Positions 17,889-26,967 are shown, counted from the stretch's first letter. The stretch: 64,000 nt of DNA from Sphingobacterium spiritivorum ATCC 33861 (GCF_000143765.1 NZ_GL379772.1:62001-126000), one strand, 5' to 3'. Program-made: numbers and translations. Notes: generated from the sequence alone by a model not told the origin.

Positions 17889-17908
17889 TTGTAGCTATCC
17901 AGCTACAA
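17889..17908 (-). terminator. Second terminator of the phosphonate-type operon
   Basis: An 8-bp stem TTGTAGCT / AGCTACAA with a 4-base loop is followed on the minus strand by CTTTTTGATTT. It lies 33 bases beyond the main terminator at 17941-17968. Confidence 0.5.
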
Positions 17909-17940
17909 AATTGAACAGAAACGGAATTTCCTGTAAACTC

Positions 17941-17968
17941 AAAATGCAGAACTCAGGTTCTGCATTTT
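17941..17968 (-). terminator. Terminator of the phosphonate-type operon
   Basis: A perfect 12-bp stem AAAATGCAGAAC / GTTCTGCATTTT with a 4-base loop lies 32 bases after the stop codon of the FAD oxidoreductase. The arms end in A/T runs, so it can act in both directions. Confidence 0.8.
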
Positions 17969-18000
17969 ACGATATACAATATTTGCCTGATGATGCGGTA

Positions 18001-19161
18001 TTAAATATGATAAATACCAGCAATACTTGCCTCAGCATATCCTGCGCTCGCTGTCATCCCCTTACCTCCTATACATGTGCGTATATGGATACGTTCATCA
18101 ATATTGTACTCAAGAATACCATCTGCATGCTGAGCGTAAAAACCTGCCCAGCTGGTAGCCAGTTGTCTGACATCAAAATCCACTATGCGCTCTGCCTCTT
18201 TTAACATCAACTCGTTAATATAGGAATCTAAAGAGAATCCCAGATCATCAAACCTGGAACCGTTGGCATACTCATGTGAATCGCCAATAATAATACTTCC
18301 ATCAGGAGCCATCTTAAAGAGTATATGTATTCCATACTTCTTTAGTTCGTCATAATGTGAAGGTGTAGCTATTCTACCAAAAGACGGACAATTATCTGTG
18401 AAACTCTCATATCTTCTTATCGTGAGACCTGTCAGAATATTTCCGTTAAGGCCAATATCTTTTAAGGGTTTGGTACGCATCATCTGTAATTTACTGATGA
18501 TCTGCCCGCTGCTCTCAAATAATTCTTTAAAGAGGAGCTTAAATTCATATCCGCAGCATAGAATCACTTTCTCTGCCTGCAATTTATCACCATTCGTTAA
18601 CACGACTTCCGCAGTTGCGCCCTTCACCGCACAATCAATGACGGGTGCATCAAATCGCAATGTATAATTTTTGAATTTAACCTGGAGGTACTCCTGTAAT
18701 CTACGGATCATTACCAACGGTTCTACACTCACTTCCTGTGCAAAAAACAATGCTTCTCTTGCATACGAATCTTTGATAGCGGGATACTTATCTGCTATCT
18801 CTTGCTTACTTAACAATTGCTGCGTATACCCCAGAGTATCGTAATAATTTTTGAGTTCATGCAACAGGGTCTGCTCATCTTCATCAGAAGCAATATATAC
18901 ACTGCCGTTACAGCGTACAGAAAGATCGAATTCCTGCTGAATTTCCTGATAAATATCCAATCCTCTCACTCCGTTCTGAAACCATTTACCAGACATTCCG
19001 GAAGGAACTACCTGACCAAAATTGCGTACGGTGGAGCCTACCGGAAAATTGTCTTTTTCCAATTGGAGGACTTTTTTTCCAAGTTTCAAGGCATGATAAG
19101 CATGAAAAGTACCTAAGACTCCCCCACCAATAACAATTAAATCATAAGATTGCTGTTCCAT
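18001..19161 (-). CDS. FAD-dependent oxidoreductase of the TIGR03364 (phosphonate-associated) type
   Basis: 386 residues of the DadA/glycine-oxidase (DAO) fold. The N-terminal dinucleotide motif VIGGGVLG is at 10-17, the flavin-contact segment VRNFGQVVPSG is near 45-55, and the C-terminal WAGFYAQHADG and GGKGMTASAG segments belong to the FAD domain. This set matches the family that travels with phosphonatase-like HAD hydrolases and is thought to oxidise an aminophosphonate at its amine to an aldehyde. It is the last gene of a tight operon, 14 bases after the DUF5690 transporter and behind the HAD hydrolase at 20531. The operon context supports phosphonate catabolism. The exact substrate (2-aminoethylphosphonate, its hydroxy form or an N-methyl form) cannot be read from sequence. 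Confidence 0.85.
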   Translation of the reverse strand: MEQQSYDLIVIGGGVLGTFHAYHALKLGKKVLQLEKDNFPVGSTVRNFGQVVPSGMSGKWFQNGVRGLDIYQEIQQEFDLSVRCNGSVYIASDEDEQTLLHELKNYYDTLGYTQQLLSKQEIADKYPAIKDSYAREALFFAQEVSVEPLVMIRRLQEYLQVKFKNYTLRFDAPVIDCAVKGATAEVVLTNGDKLQAEKVILCCGYEFKLLFKELFESSGQIISKLQMMRTKPLKDIGLNGNILTGLTIRRYESFTDNCPSFGRIATPSHYDELKKYGIHILFKMAPDGSIIIGDSHEYANGSRFDDLGFSLDSYINELMLKEAERIVDFDVRQLATSWAGFYAQHADGILEYNIDERIHIRTCIGGKGMTASAGYAEASIAGIYHI

Positions 19162-19175
19162 TATTCTTTTGTTTA

Positions 19176-20525
19176 TTAAAATTTAGTAGACACGACACTT
19201 CGGTTAAAGTGTTCATTCACGTTTAAATCCTGAGTTTGTATAAATATATTCTTTTTTGATTTTGTTTTATTGACGAAATACATCCATGAAGCTACGGTAC
19301 AACAGGCGCCGATAATGGCCATCACATATACCAGCTGACTAAAATACATAGCCCAGCTAATTTCGACAGGACTGAATTCTTTGATGACAAGGATAGACAG
19401 ACTGCCGAGATACCCTATAGAATCGGCCAGGTACATTATAAATCCGATATTCCCTTTAACATGAAAATTGGCAATCATACGCTCAAAGAAAATAGCGTTA
19501 TACGGGATATATGCCATATATAATCCCAGACCTACTGCACTCATCCAGGCTACACCACCTATATATTGTCTGTCAAAAAGATATGTTGACAATCCGGCAA
19601 TCACAAACCCGCATACAATCAGCAGATGGATCAGTTGAAAAGCTTTGAGGTTATCTCTTACCAATATCAGCAGACTGATTAATATCAGCACAGCCAGAGA
19701 AATCAATCCATCGACTTTAGCATAGATATGATTGTCCTGAACATGGATCATCTTCCAGATTTCAACTTCAAAATTATCCCGTATATCCCGTAAAGCCGTC
19801 AGCATCACATAGATTACAATGGTGATAATGATACCCGGGAGAAACACCATAAGAAATTTTCTCCGTTGTTGTGCATTCATAGGCTCTCTTCTGGTTCTCA
19901 ACCGCTCATCTTCAGCTGTAGGTTCAGGAATCATTTCCAGACAAAATACACTGATCAGAAAAGGTAACAAAAACACCAACCCTGTACAGAATGGCATCCA
20001 GAACTCATTGATCGAAAATAAATCCATCAATGTCCGTCCTACAGTCTTGACAAATCCTGAAGCAAAGATCAGACTGACAGACATGACAGCCCCCATAAAC
20101 TCTGTACTTTTACGTCCTTCCAGATAGCTAAAAACTAACCCCCAGATCATTCCTAACGGAAAACCATTTATGGCCAGACAGAGTATATTGTACGGTGCAG
20201 GTATAAGTGCAAACCCTAAAAGTCCCAACCAGGAGATACCGATCAAAGTCAGAAGATACTTTGCTCTGTTCTTACCTTTTGATTCGGAAATAAACCTGAT
20301 ACCATAAAACTTACTACACATATAGCCCAACATCTGTACAACAACGAGCCAGACTTTGTAGTCCAGTCCAAGAAATTCAGCTTCGTGAAATGTGGCGGCT
20401 GCAAAAGATTTCCGGAAAGCATACATACTGGTGTAGCAGCTAAAAGCTGCCAGAGCTGCAAAAACGGATACTGCTATATAATTCCAGCTTGCTGCCTTGG
20501 TGCGGAAGAGCGTGAGCAGTTTCAT
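19176..20525 (-). CDS. DUF5690 family membrane transporter (MFS-like)
   Basis: 449 residues with about 12 membrane helices in an MFS-like arrangement. The N-terminal YTSMYAFRKSFAAATF and the C-terminal YIPYNAIFFERMIANF and GFIMYLADSIGYLGSL segments are typical of DUF5690, a Bacteroidota family. A long polar loop near the middle (about 205-225) separates the two halves, as in MFS carriers. It lies between the HAD hydrolase (5-base gap) and the FAD oxidase (14-base gap), so it is very probably the inner-membrane carrier for the substrate or product of these enzymes. MFS carriers of phosphorylated compounds give a precedent, but transport activity has not been shown here. Confidence 0.8.
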   Translation of the reverse strand: MKLLTLFRTKAASWNYIAVSVFAALAAFSCYTSMYAFRKSFAAATFHEAEFLGLDYKVWLVVVQMLGYMCSKFYGIRFISESKGKNRAKYLLTLIGISWLGLLGFALIPAPYNILCLAINGFPLGMIWGLVFSYLEGRKSTEFMGAVMSVSLIFASGFVKTVGRTLMDLFSINEFWMPFCTGLVFLLPFLISVFCLEMIPEPTAEDERLRTRREPMNAQQRRKFLMVFLPGIIITIVIYVMLTALRDIRDNFEVEIWKMIHVQDNHIYAKVDGLISLAVLILISLLILVRDNLKAFQLIHLLIVCGFVIAGLSTYLFDRQYIGGVAWMSAVGLGLYMAYIPYNAIFFERMIANFHVKGNIGFIMYLADSIGYLGSLSILVIKEFSPVEISWAMYFSQLVYVMAIIGACCTVASWMYFVNKTKSKKNIFIQTQDLNVNEHFNRSVVSTKF

Positions 20526-20530
20526 AACTA

Positions 20531-21208
20531 TTACCGGATAATAGGTAAGATATCCGAGATACGATCGATGATATGTGTAGGACCGTACGGCTCCAGCTCA
20601 CTTCGCGAAAAGGATCCTGTAGTGACCCCTACTACATATTTACAACCTGCCTGAAACCCTTCATTTATATCGACTTCGGTATCTCCTACTTTGGCCACTT
20701 CTTCTGCAGAATGAATCCCAAATTTGTTCATCATTCTATAGATCATATAAGGATAGGGACGTCCGGCTTCTACCTCATCGCTGGCTACCATGATATCTAT
20801 TTTGTCATTCCAATCCAGTCTGTCTATAATAACCTGTGCTATATCTTTTGAAAAGCCCGTATCCAGTCCTATACGAATACCGGAAGAGCGTAGTTGTTCA
20901 AATGTTTCTTCAACACCCGGCAAAGGTTGGATATCAGGTGATGTTCGATAAAAGTCTAGCATCAGCGCTACAAAATCTTCGTGAATAGTATCAATTAATG
21001 TGTCTGTAATTTTAGTTGCATCCTGCTCATATTTTTCCAGCATCATACGTATGGCTACAGGTTTCTTATACCCCATGATCGGGTTTACATCTTCTACACG
21101 TACATTATAGCCCTGCTTGCGCATAGCCTCTGTAAATGATTTTCCTACATAATTATTGTCTCTGACCGTAGTCCCGGCCATATCGAATACAACGAGTTTA
21201 ATTGCCAT
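20531..21208 (-). CDS. Phosphonatase-like HAD hydrolase (TIGR03351 type)
   Basis: 225 residues. The N-terminal motif is DMAGTT (Asp9 nucleophile, Ala11 where ordinary HADs have Asp), as in phosphonoacetaldehyde hydrolase PhnX. The cap contains MGYKKPVAIR with Lys48/Lys49, one of which aligns with the PhnX lysine that forms the Schiff base with the aldehyde. Motif II is GLDTGFSK, the motif III region is EVEAGRPYPYMIY with Arg in place of Lys, and the acidic motif is VGDTEVDI. These features predict C-P bond cleavage of a phosphonoaldehyde to phosphate and an aldehyde. It is the first gene of the operon. A -7-like TACTTTTG lies on the minus strand at 21281-21288, 73 bases upstream. Confidence 0.87.
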   Translation of the reverse strand: MAIKLVVFDMAGTTVRDNNYVGKSFTEAMRKQGYNVRVEDVNPIMGYKKPVAIRMMLEKYEQDATKITDTLIDTIHEDFVALMLDFYRTSPDIQPLPGVEETFEQLRSSGIRIGLDTGFSKDIAQVIIDRLDWNDKIDIMVASDEVEAGRPYPYMIYRMMNKFGIHSAEEVAKVGDTEVDINEGFQAGCKYVVGVTTGSFSRSELEPYGPTHIIDRISDILPIIR

Positions 21209-21446
21209 TCTTTGTTTTTATTAATATTTGTTTTAGATCTATACAGCCAACGTTTCTTTAAAAAGCGTTTGGCGGCATTTCAAAAGTAAAATTCAAATAT
21301 TACTTAAAAACTAAACTTTTGTTAAGTATTTGTAAACAATTAGAATCCACAAAAATGTGTTTACAGGCTTAAAAACAGGATAAAGAAATCTACAAGTCAC
21401 AACAAAAATCCAAATGTTCACTAAAATTAAACACGCATATATAAAA

Positions 21447-21484
21447 AATGCATATCTATAACAGTACTGTTATGGATATGCATT
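21447..21484 (-). terminator. Terminator of uptake locus 2
   Basis: Two 19-base arms form a 38-bp palindrome with a single G-T wobble (left arm AATGCATATCTATAACAGT). On the minus strand it is followed by a T run ending TTTTAT. This is a strong intrinsic terminator for the SusC-SusD operon. Confidence 0.8.
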
Positions 21485-21535
21485 AACTAAACAGGTCATC
21501 ACACCCTTGCTGTAGAAAATTAAAATAGTATTAAA

Positions 21536-21583
21536 AGATACAGGAAATGATTCAAAACTCATCCGGGATCACTCCCTGTATCT
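21536..21583 (-). terminator. First hairpin after SusD of locus 2
   Basis: A 9-bp stem (AGATACAGG / CCTGTATCT) with a 30-base loop that itself contains a short ATCC/GGAT hairpin. On the minus strand it is followed by TTTTAATACTATTTTAA. It lies 11 bases after the SusD stop codon. Confidence 0.6.
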
Positions 21584-21593
21584 ATGTGAACAC

Positions 21594-23408
21594 TTACCAG
21601 CCCAACGTCTGTACCAGATTACTTCCCTGTAACACCAGCTGGCTATTCGCCACCGGATAGTAATAATATTTAGGTTTAATAAACTCTTTCTTTTTATCTC
21701 TTCCTATCGTAAACATGATATGTCCAGTGTTTCCGTTCTCCAGATATATGGTGGTATTATTACCATTAGCATCCTTGAGATAGTATAAGGTAATATTCTT
21801 TAATTCAGCCTCAGTAAGATGACTTATAGGTCCTGTACTGCTGGCTGATTCCAGTATTGCAATATCCACTTTACCATCTCCGGTCACATCCATTGGTCCC
21901 AATGCTTTTACATACATTCCCTGTTGCTGATCTGCAAGTCGCTCGCCTACTTCCCATCTGAATACATCTCTGTATCGCTGACCTTCACATGCCAGCTCTA
22001 CGCGTCTTTCCCTACGAATCTCTAATATCAGACCTACATCACCCTCATTTACGTTGCTGTAATAAGCCTGCTGTTTGGGATCTATAGAAGCACTCACCTG
22101 ACTAAGGATCATATTCGGCATACCTACACGGGCGCGGAGCTGATTGACAGACTTATCCAAATCAGCCTGATTATTTAAAATACCTAATTCAGCCTTGGCT
22201 TCAGCAAAAATCAACAGGATTTCGGCATATCTGAATACAAATGCATCTGTATATGCAGCTTCCCAGCTTATCATATCTGCTACTTCAGGATAGAATTTTA
22301 TTTGATTGTACCCGCCTAATGTCGGCTTCAGACGATGAGGAGCAGTTGCATTTACAGCCTGAAATCCGGGTTTCATAAATGTTTGTTCCAAACGCGGATC
22401 TCTGTTTACAAATATTTCATCAATGTTTTTTGTTTTATAACCTGCCTGATCAGTAAAGCGGCTTCCGTCCTTCATCAGATAGCTTTCCATGAGTGTCTGA
22501 CTTAAAGCCCATTCGTAGTCCAGCACCGTGTGTGCATTACGCCGGCGTCCCAGATCTTTATCGTAATCGATAAACAGAATTGTCTCCGGATTAGCCTGCA
22601 AATTCTGACTGATAAACAGATCGCGGTATGCACGGTTTACTCCACCTGTTTTACTGATCTGAAACCCTCCTTCATTTATTATCTTTTCTGATGCTGACAC
22701 TGCTCTCTCCAGAAATTTCTTATAGCTATCCTTCAGACCCAGATAGGTATGATACTTCCGGTAGGTTCCTTCCTGTAAAGCAAACTGTGCCAACTGAGCC
22801 AGTGCTCCCCATCTGGTCACAGTTGATTTATGTCCATCAGGTTTGATATTTGCTGCTGCAAACTCCAGATCGGCCATAATAGAATCTACAACCAGTGCCC
22901 TGCTATCCTGCTTTTTATGGAGCAGTTCGGTATCGCCGGTACCCATAGTATTTCCATACCAGGGTACATCATTATACGTATTGACCTTATCAATGTAAAA
23001 CCGTGCTCTGAAAAATTTGGCTACTCCTACATAATGATTAACATCTTCTGCTTTAGCATTCTTGACACGTCCATAATTTTCAAGAAAAAAGTTGATATTC
23101 CGAAGTCGGGTCCAACTCCATACGGATGCATTCTGAGGCGTAACTCCTCCCCTCATTATTTCATCAATAGTACTTCCTGAATTGTGATGTGCCAGATTGT
23201 CTGTACCTAAATCCGCAATAGGCGCATCCAGATATCCGTAAAAACCGTCCGTATATGTCTTTAAATCTGTAATACTTGTAAAAAACACTTCCGGTGTAAT
23301 AGATGTAGTCGGATACCTGTCCATAAATTCATCATTACAGCCTATTATCAGAGACAGCATTCCCAGCAAAGTCCCTCCTGCTATTATCTTTCTTATTATA
23401 TTTTGCAT
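21594..23408 (-). CDS. SusD/RagB-family nutrient-binding lipoprotein, locus 2
   Basis: 604 residues, a long SusD. The lipobox is Ile-Ile-Gly-Cys near residue 24, and the N-terminal helix bundle starts with DRYPTTSITPEVFF. The SusD C-terminal signature is RRERRVELACEGQRYRDVFRW (about 455-475). An extra insert of about 80 residues before the C-terminus contains the Asp/Asn/Gly-rich stretch DVTGDGKVDIA, which resembles a calcium-binding loop. It is a surface lid for SusC, whose gene ends 16 bases upstream. The substrate is unknown. The neighbouring phosphonate-type operon suggests, but does not prove, a phosphonate-bearing lipid or glycan. Confidence 0.92.
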   Translation of the reverse strand: MQNIIRKIIAGGTLLGMLSLIIGCNDEFMDRYPTTSITPEVFFTSITDLKTYTDGFYGYLDAPIADLGTDNLAHHNSGSTIDEIMRGGVTPQNASVWSWTRLRNINFFLENYGRVKNAKAEDVNHYVGVAKFFRARFYIDKVNTYNDVPWYGNTMGTGDTELLHKKQDSRALVVDSIMADLEFAAANIKPDGHKSTVTRWGALAQLAQFALQEGTYRKYHTYLGLKDSYKKFLERAVSASEKIINEGGFQISKTGGVNRAYRDLFISQNLQANPETILFIDYDKDLGRRRNAHTVLDYEWALSQTLMESYLMKDGSRFTDQAGYKTKNIDEIFVNRDPRLEQTFMKPGFQAVNATAPHRLKPTLGGYNQIKFYPEVADMISWEAAYTDAFVFRYAEILLIFAEAKAELGILNNQADLDKSVNQLRARVGMPNMILSQVSASIDPKQQAYYSNVNEGDVGLILEIRRERRVELACEGQRYRDVFRWEVGERLADQQQGMYVKALGPMDVTGDGKVDIAILESASSTGPISHLTEAELKNITLYYLKDANGNNTTIYLENGNTGHIMFTIGRDKKKEFIKPKYYYYPVANSQLVLQGSNLVQTLGW

Positions 23409-23423
23409 GATCGTGTTCCTTTT

Positions 23424-26400
23424 TTAGAAAATAAAGTTTAGGCCTAAAGAATAAGTTCGCTGAAATGGATAAGCCGTTCTGTCTCCTACGATTTCCGGAT
23501 CCAGATAATCCATCAGTTTGGTAAATTCAAACAGGTTTTCACCACTTCCGAATATGCGTATACGCTCTACTCCCCATTTATCTGTCAGATATTTGGGTAA
23601 TGTGTAGCCTACAGTCACGTTTTTAATGCGGAGATATCCTGCATTCTGTATATACCTGGTCTGCGTTGCCGCCAGTTCGATTCCACTTTGCTCTGCAACA
23701 TAAGATTTTGGTCTTGGCAGGTAAGCATTAGGATTTTCCGGAGTCCAGTGATCCAGATTAAATTTAGTCAGACTGGCCCAGGGTTGTGCATAGATACCCC
23801 AGAAGTAATGATCTCCACCTGACGGATAATAGTTTCTTTTACCGACGCCTTGAAGGAACACACGCAAATCAATTCCGTTCCAGGCCGAACTCAAATCCAG
23901 ACCATAGGTATATCGTTGTCTGGAATTACCAATGATTTTATAATCGCCCGGGTTAGCAAGCGTCCAGTCTCCGCGGTTTACTTTACCATCTCCGTTGATA
24001 TCGGCAAATTTCAGATCGCCGGGTTCGAGGCCGCGGGTGCCTGGATAAGAAGTTACATCATACTGATTAGCATGGGCGGCGATTTCTTCCTTAGACTGGA
24101 AAAACCCTAAAGTGGTCAAGCCCCACATTTCGCCTATTTCCTGTCCTACATAGTAGTCATTCAGATTATTCTTCGGATTGTTGTATTTTTCGATAAATGC
24201 TCTGCTGTCAGCCAGATTAAATCGTGCTGAAAAAGAAAGAGGCTTATGTCCGGCCATAAATTCTTTATTAAAACCCAGCGTCAGCTCCCAGCCTTTAGTC
24301 ATCAGATCTGCAGCATTCTCAACAGGCACGTCTACTCCAAGTACAATAGGTAAAACGCGACCTGCTGTCAGCATGTCTTTTGTATACCGGCGATACATAT
24401 CAAAGGATCCGAAAAACTGATTGTTAAACAGGCTGACATCTACTCCAAAATTGGATTGAGTAATTGTCTCCCAGGTAAGTGTCGAAGATACTAAGCCAGG
24501 ACTACTCACAACAGGAGGACGTTTGCCATCCAGAATTACACCCGTTCCCTTTGGCATATTAGCGATATACGGATAATAATTATCCTTCAGATCCTGATTA
24601 GCCAATGATCCGTATGAAGCCCTTAACTTGAAATTATCAACCGTTTTTTTAAGGGGTTCAAAGAATTTCTCCTGAGAAACGACCCATGCTCCTGAAACAG
24701 ACGGATTAAATGCAAAGCGATCTTTTTTAGGAAATCTGGATGACCCGTCATAGCGCAGATTGGACTCCAGAATATACTTATCTTTATAAGAATAGTTTAA
24801 CCTTGCGAATGCTCCTCTCACTGCCCAGGCATAATCATAAGCCCCCACAGTAGGAATTTCGCCTGTTGCCAAACCAATAGTTGGAAGTGAATTGGAAATT
24901 AACTGATCTCGTCCTGCAGAAAATGATTCATAGATCCGCTCTTCCTGATTAAAACCAAGCATGACCGAAAAATAATGGTCTTTAATGGTCTGCTGGTATT
25001 GTGAATAAATGTTATATACATTATAGCGCGTCTCATCGCTACCATTGGAAGCAAAGCTGTTAAAATTCTGACGATTGAGAATTCCCGGGCCTGTACTAAA
25101 CTGCAGTGGTAACTGAAAGAAATGACTTTTACCGGATACTCTCCGGAATGTAGCATCTCCATTCAGACTCCAGATACCTTTGATAAAATCTATCTTTGCA
25201 CCAAAACTGCTCTGAAAGTCATTTATCCGCTTGATACTTCTCCCTCCTTCAGCAACAGCACCTATCATATTGACTCCTGCCTGAGTATACGTTCCGTCAG
25301 GATTGTAGACCATATCCAAAGAAGGCTGGCGGTTTACGTTGTGCCAGTACAGATACCCCTGATCTATTGCAGAGGGTTGATCATACTTATCATTTGTATA
25401 GGTGGTATTATTCGATAATGTAAACCAGTCCGTTATTTTATAATCTCCCTTGGCTCTGAAGTTATAACGGTCATAGGTGTCAGGACTTATCCTGAGCATA
25501 CCATTCTGCCTGAAATATTCACCGGAGATATAATAGGACGAACGCTCATTTTTCTGTGATATACTGATGTTATTGGTATAAGAGGGTTGTGCGCTTTTAT
25601 AAACTTCCTTAAACCAGTCTGTAGACCCCAGGTAAATATAGGCATTTGGATTCTGCGGATCTGTGATAACACGGGGCAAAGAAGGATTTTCACTGAGCTG
25701 TTTCCCATATTCCAGCATTTTCTCATCATACAGATTATACCAGGGCGCAGACATTATATTCCGGTACTTCATGACTTCGTACGGGTCATCTTCAATCTCT
25801 ACGGAGCGGGTAATTGCTTTTGCGGCAAAAATAGAATTTGCAGCAATTTTAATATCAGTACTTGTTCCGGCTTTGGTCGTAACCAATACAACCCCGAATG
25901 CTGCCCGGCTACCATAAATTGCTGCAGATGCGGCATCTTTAAGTACCGTTACACTTGCGATATCCATAGGATTCATCCGGTTGAGTTCGTCATTGGTAGT
26001 TGGCACCCCATCGATCACAATCAGCGGCCCTCCTCCCGAAAGCGAAGTATACCCCCTCACATTGATCTCCGGAGAACTGTTGGCTCTACCACTTGTAGGC
26101 GTAATATTCAGATTGGCCATCGCTCCCTGTAAAGCTGTTCCGACATTTGTAATCGGGCGGCTATCTAAGAATTTTTCTCCAATCTGATCAACGGCTCCGG
26201 AAAGATTCACTCTTTTCTGTGTACCGTATCCTACTACGATGACTTCTTCCAGATGGGATTCCTCAGCTTCCATACGCACATTGATCTCACTTTTGCCGGC
26301 TACGACTACCTGCTGATCTTTGTATCCTATAAAACGAAATAAGAGTACACCTTTTTCAGGAACCCGGATAGAGTACCTGCCATTGGCATCCGTTTTGGTT

Positions 26401-26867
26401 GAAAGACCGGCGACTCCCAATACAGATACCGTGACTCCGCGCATGACACCGGTCGAATCACTGACAACTCCGGATACTTCATTATCTGTTTTTTTTCTTT
26501 CTTTGATGACAATAGTGCCTCCGAGAATCTCGATAGCTAAATTCCGATTTTTAAGTGCACGATTCAGTACAACCCTTACATCCGATTCGGAAGCAAATAC
26601 ATCGACGCGCCCCGCACGCTCCAATAATTTTTCATCATAAAAAAAACGCAACTTCGTTTGTTTGGATATCTCCTGAAGTACATTTTCGATTTTTGCGTTT
26701 TTCATAGAAAGACTCACTTCCTGCGCATATCCTGATGCTCTGGCTCCCAGCGTACACAGCAGGACCAGAATACAAATTAACTTCATAGTTAGTAGGACTT
26801 TAAAAACAAGCGGATTTGATCGACCTCTCCAGTCAACTTGTTCTATTAATGGAGAAAAAAAATTCAT
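23424..26867 (-). CDS. SusC/RagA-family TonB-dependent receptor with STN domain, locus 2
   Basis: 1,147 residues: a long basic leader before the signal peptide (signal about 28-48, ending Gly-Tyr-Ala-Gln), STN domain (about 50-108), regulatory-like beta-sandwich (about 130-200), TonB box EEVIVVGYG, plug (NVRGYTSLSGGGPLIVIDG and AAIYGSRAAFGVVLV) and a barrel ending in Leu-Gly-Leu-Asn-Phe-Ile-Phe. It should import the ligand held by SusD and signal to FecR at 27044. The ATG at 26867 is chosen since the N-terminal extension MNFFSPL is usual in relatives. A second ATG at 26786 would start right at the signal peptide. The ATG at 26867 overlaps an antisense -7 element. Confidence 0.95.
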   Translation of the reverse strand: MNFFSPLIEQVDWRGRSNPLVFKVLLTMKLICILVLLCTLGARASGYAQEVSLSMKNAKIENVLQEISKQTKLRFFYDEKLLERAGRVDVFASESDVRVVLNRALKNRNLAIEILGGTIVIKERKKTDNEVSGVVSDSTGVMRGVTVSVLGVAGLSTKTDANGRYSIRVPEKGVLLFRFIGYKDQQVVVAGKSEINVRMEAEESHLEEVIVVGYGTQKRVNLSGAVDQIGEKFLDSRPITNVGTALQGAMANLNITPTSGRANSSPEINVRGYTSLSGGGPLIVIDGVPTTNDELNRMNPMDIASVTVLKDAASAAIYGSRAAFGVVLVTTKAGTSTDIKIAANSIFAAKAITRSVEIEDDPYEVMKYRNIMSAPWYNLYDEKMLEYGKQLSENPSLPRVITDPQNPNAYIYLGSTDWFKEVYKSAQPSYTNNISISQKNERSSYYISGEYFRQNGMLRISPDTYDRYNFRAKGDYKITDWFTLSNNTTYTNDKYDQPSAIDQGYLYWHNVNRQPSLDMVYNPDGTYTQAGVNMIGAVAEGGRSIKRINDFQSSFGAKIDFIKGIWSLNGDATFRRVSGKSHFFQLPLQFSTGPGILNRQNFNSFASNGSDETRYNVYNIYSQYQQTIKDHYFSVMLGFNQEERIYESFSAGRDQLISNSLPTIGLATGEIPTVGAYDYAWAVRGAFARLNYSYKDKYILESNLRYDGSSRFPKKDRFAFNPSVSGAWVVSQEKFFEPLKKTVDNFKLRASYGSLANQDLKDNYYPYIANMPKGTGVILDGKRPPVVSSPGLVSSTLTWETITQSNFGVDVSLFNNQFFGSFDMYRRYTKDMLTAGRVLPIVLGVDVPVENAADLMTKGWELTLGFNKEFMAGHKPLSFSARFNLADSRAFIEKYNNPKNNLNDYYVGQEIGEMWGLTTLGFFQSKEEIAAHANQYDVTSYPGTRGLEPGDLKFADINGDGKVNRGDWTLANPGDYKIIGNSRQRYTYGLDLSSAWNGIDLRVFLQGVGKRNYYPSGGDHYFWGIYAQPWASLTKFNLDHWTPENPNAYLPRPKSYVAEQSGIELAATQTRYIQNAGYLRIKNVTVGYTLPKYLTDKWGVERIRIFGSGENLFEFTKLMDYLDPEIVGDRTAYPFQRTYSLGLNFIF

Positions 26868-26874
26868 AACTTTG
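26867..26874 (+). promoter_or_regulatory. -7 element antisense to the SusC start, locus 2
   Basis: TAACTTTG matches TAnnTTTG exactly and overlaps the first base of the SusC start codon, as at locus 1. No TTG lies at the ideal distance. The nearest, at 26838-26840, is 26 bases away. The promoter is therefore weaker on paper than that of locus 1. Confidence 0.4.
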
Positions 26875-26878
26875 AATT

Positions 26879-26967
26879 GTTAAAGGTTAATAAATCAATA
26901 GAATTCACATTTCAATTAAAAATTTGCCTTTTTCAATACAGGGGGTGCTCCAACACCTCCTTTTTTT
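26879..26967 (+). ncRNA. Predicted cis-antisense RNA to the SusC leader (DonS-like), locus 2
   Basis: The span from just after the -7 element at 26867-26874 to the terminator ending at 26967 predicts an RNA of about 90 nt, the same length and position as at locus 1. Both predicted RNAs carry the block AAGGTTAA near their 5' ends (12398-12405 and 26883-26890). It has no coding capacity and is complementary to the SusC leader. Function is inferred from the Bacteroides DonS family. Confidence 0.45.
26940..26967 (+). terminator. Plus-strand intrinsic terminator in the FecR-SusC gap, locus 2
   Basis: An 8-bp stem AGGGGGTG / CACCTCCT (one G-U pair), a 6-base loop and a run of seven T on the plus strand. 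It is antisense to the operon and has no plus-strand gene before it. Confidence 0.8.

Larger units (their letters stand above)
17578..18000. other. Intergenic region, 423 bases, with two terminators at its right end
   Basis: The left 300 bases hold the presumed AraC-gene promoter region and no recognisable gene. The right end holds two hairpins that end the FAD-oxidase operon (17889-17908 and 17941-17968). A 97-codon plus-strand frame from 17911 crosses these terminators and the 3' end of the FAD gene and is not credible. Confidence 0.6.
21209..21593. other. Intergenic region between the phosphonate operon and SusD of locus 2, 385 bases
   Basis: It holds two consecutive hairpins just after SusD (21536-21583 and 21447-21484) and, nearer the HAD gene, an AT-rich promoter-like region with a -7-like TACTTTTG on the minus strand (21281-21288). 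No gene was seen. The layout suggests that the phosphonate-type operon has its own promoter, with limited read-through from SusC/SusD. Confidence 0.6.

Noticed and set aside
17911..18204. Plus-strand frame of 97 codons at the end of the FAD oxidase gene
   Set aside because: It runs through the terminator at 17941-17968 and then antisense to the oxidase.
25587..26132. Plus-strand frame of 181 codons inside SusC of locus 2
   Set aside because: It is antisense to well-supported SusC coding sequence and its Cys/Ile-rich translation has no motif.
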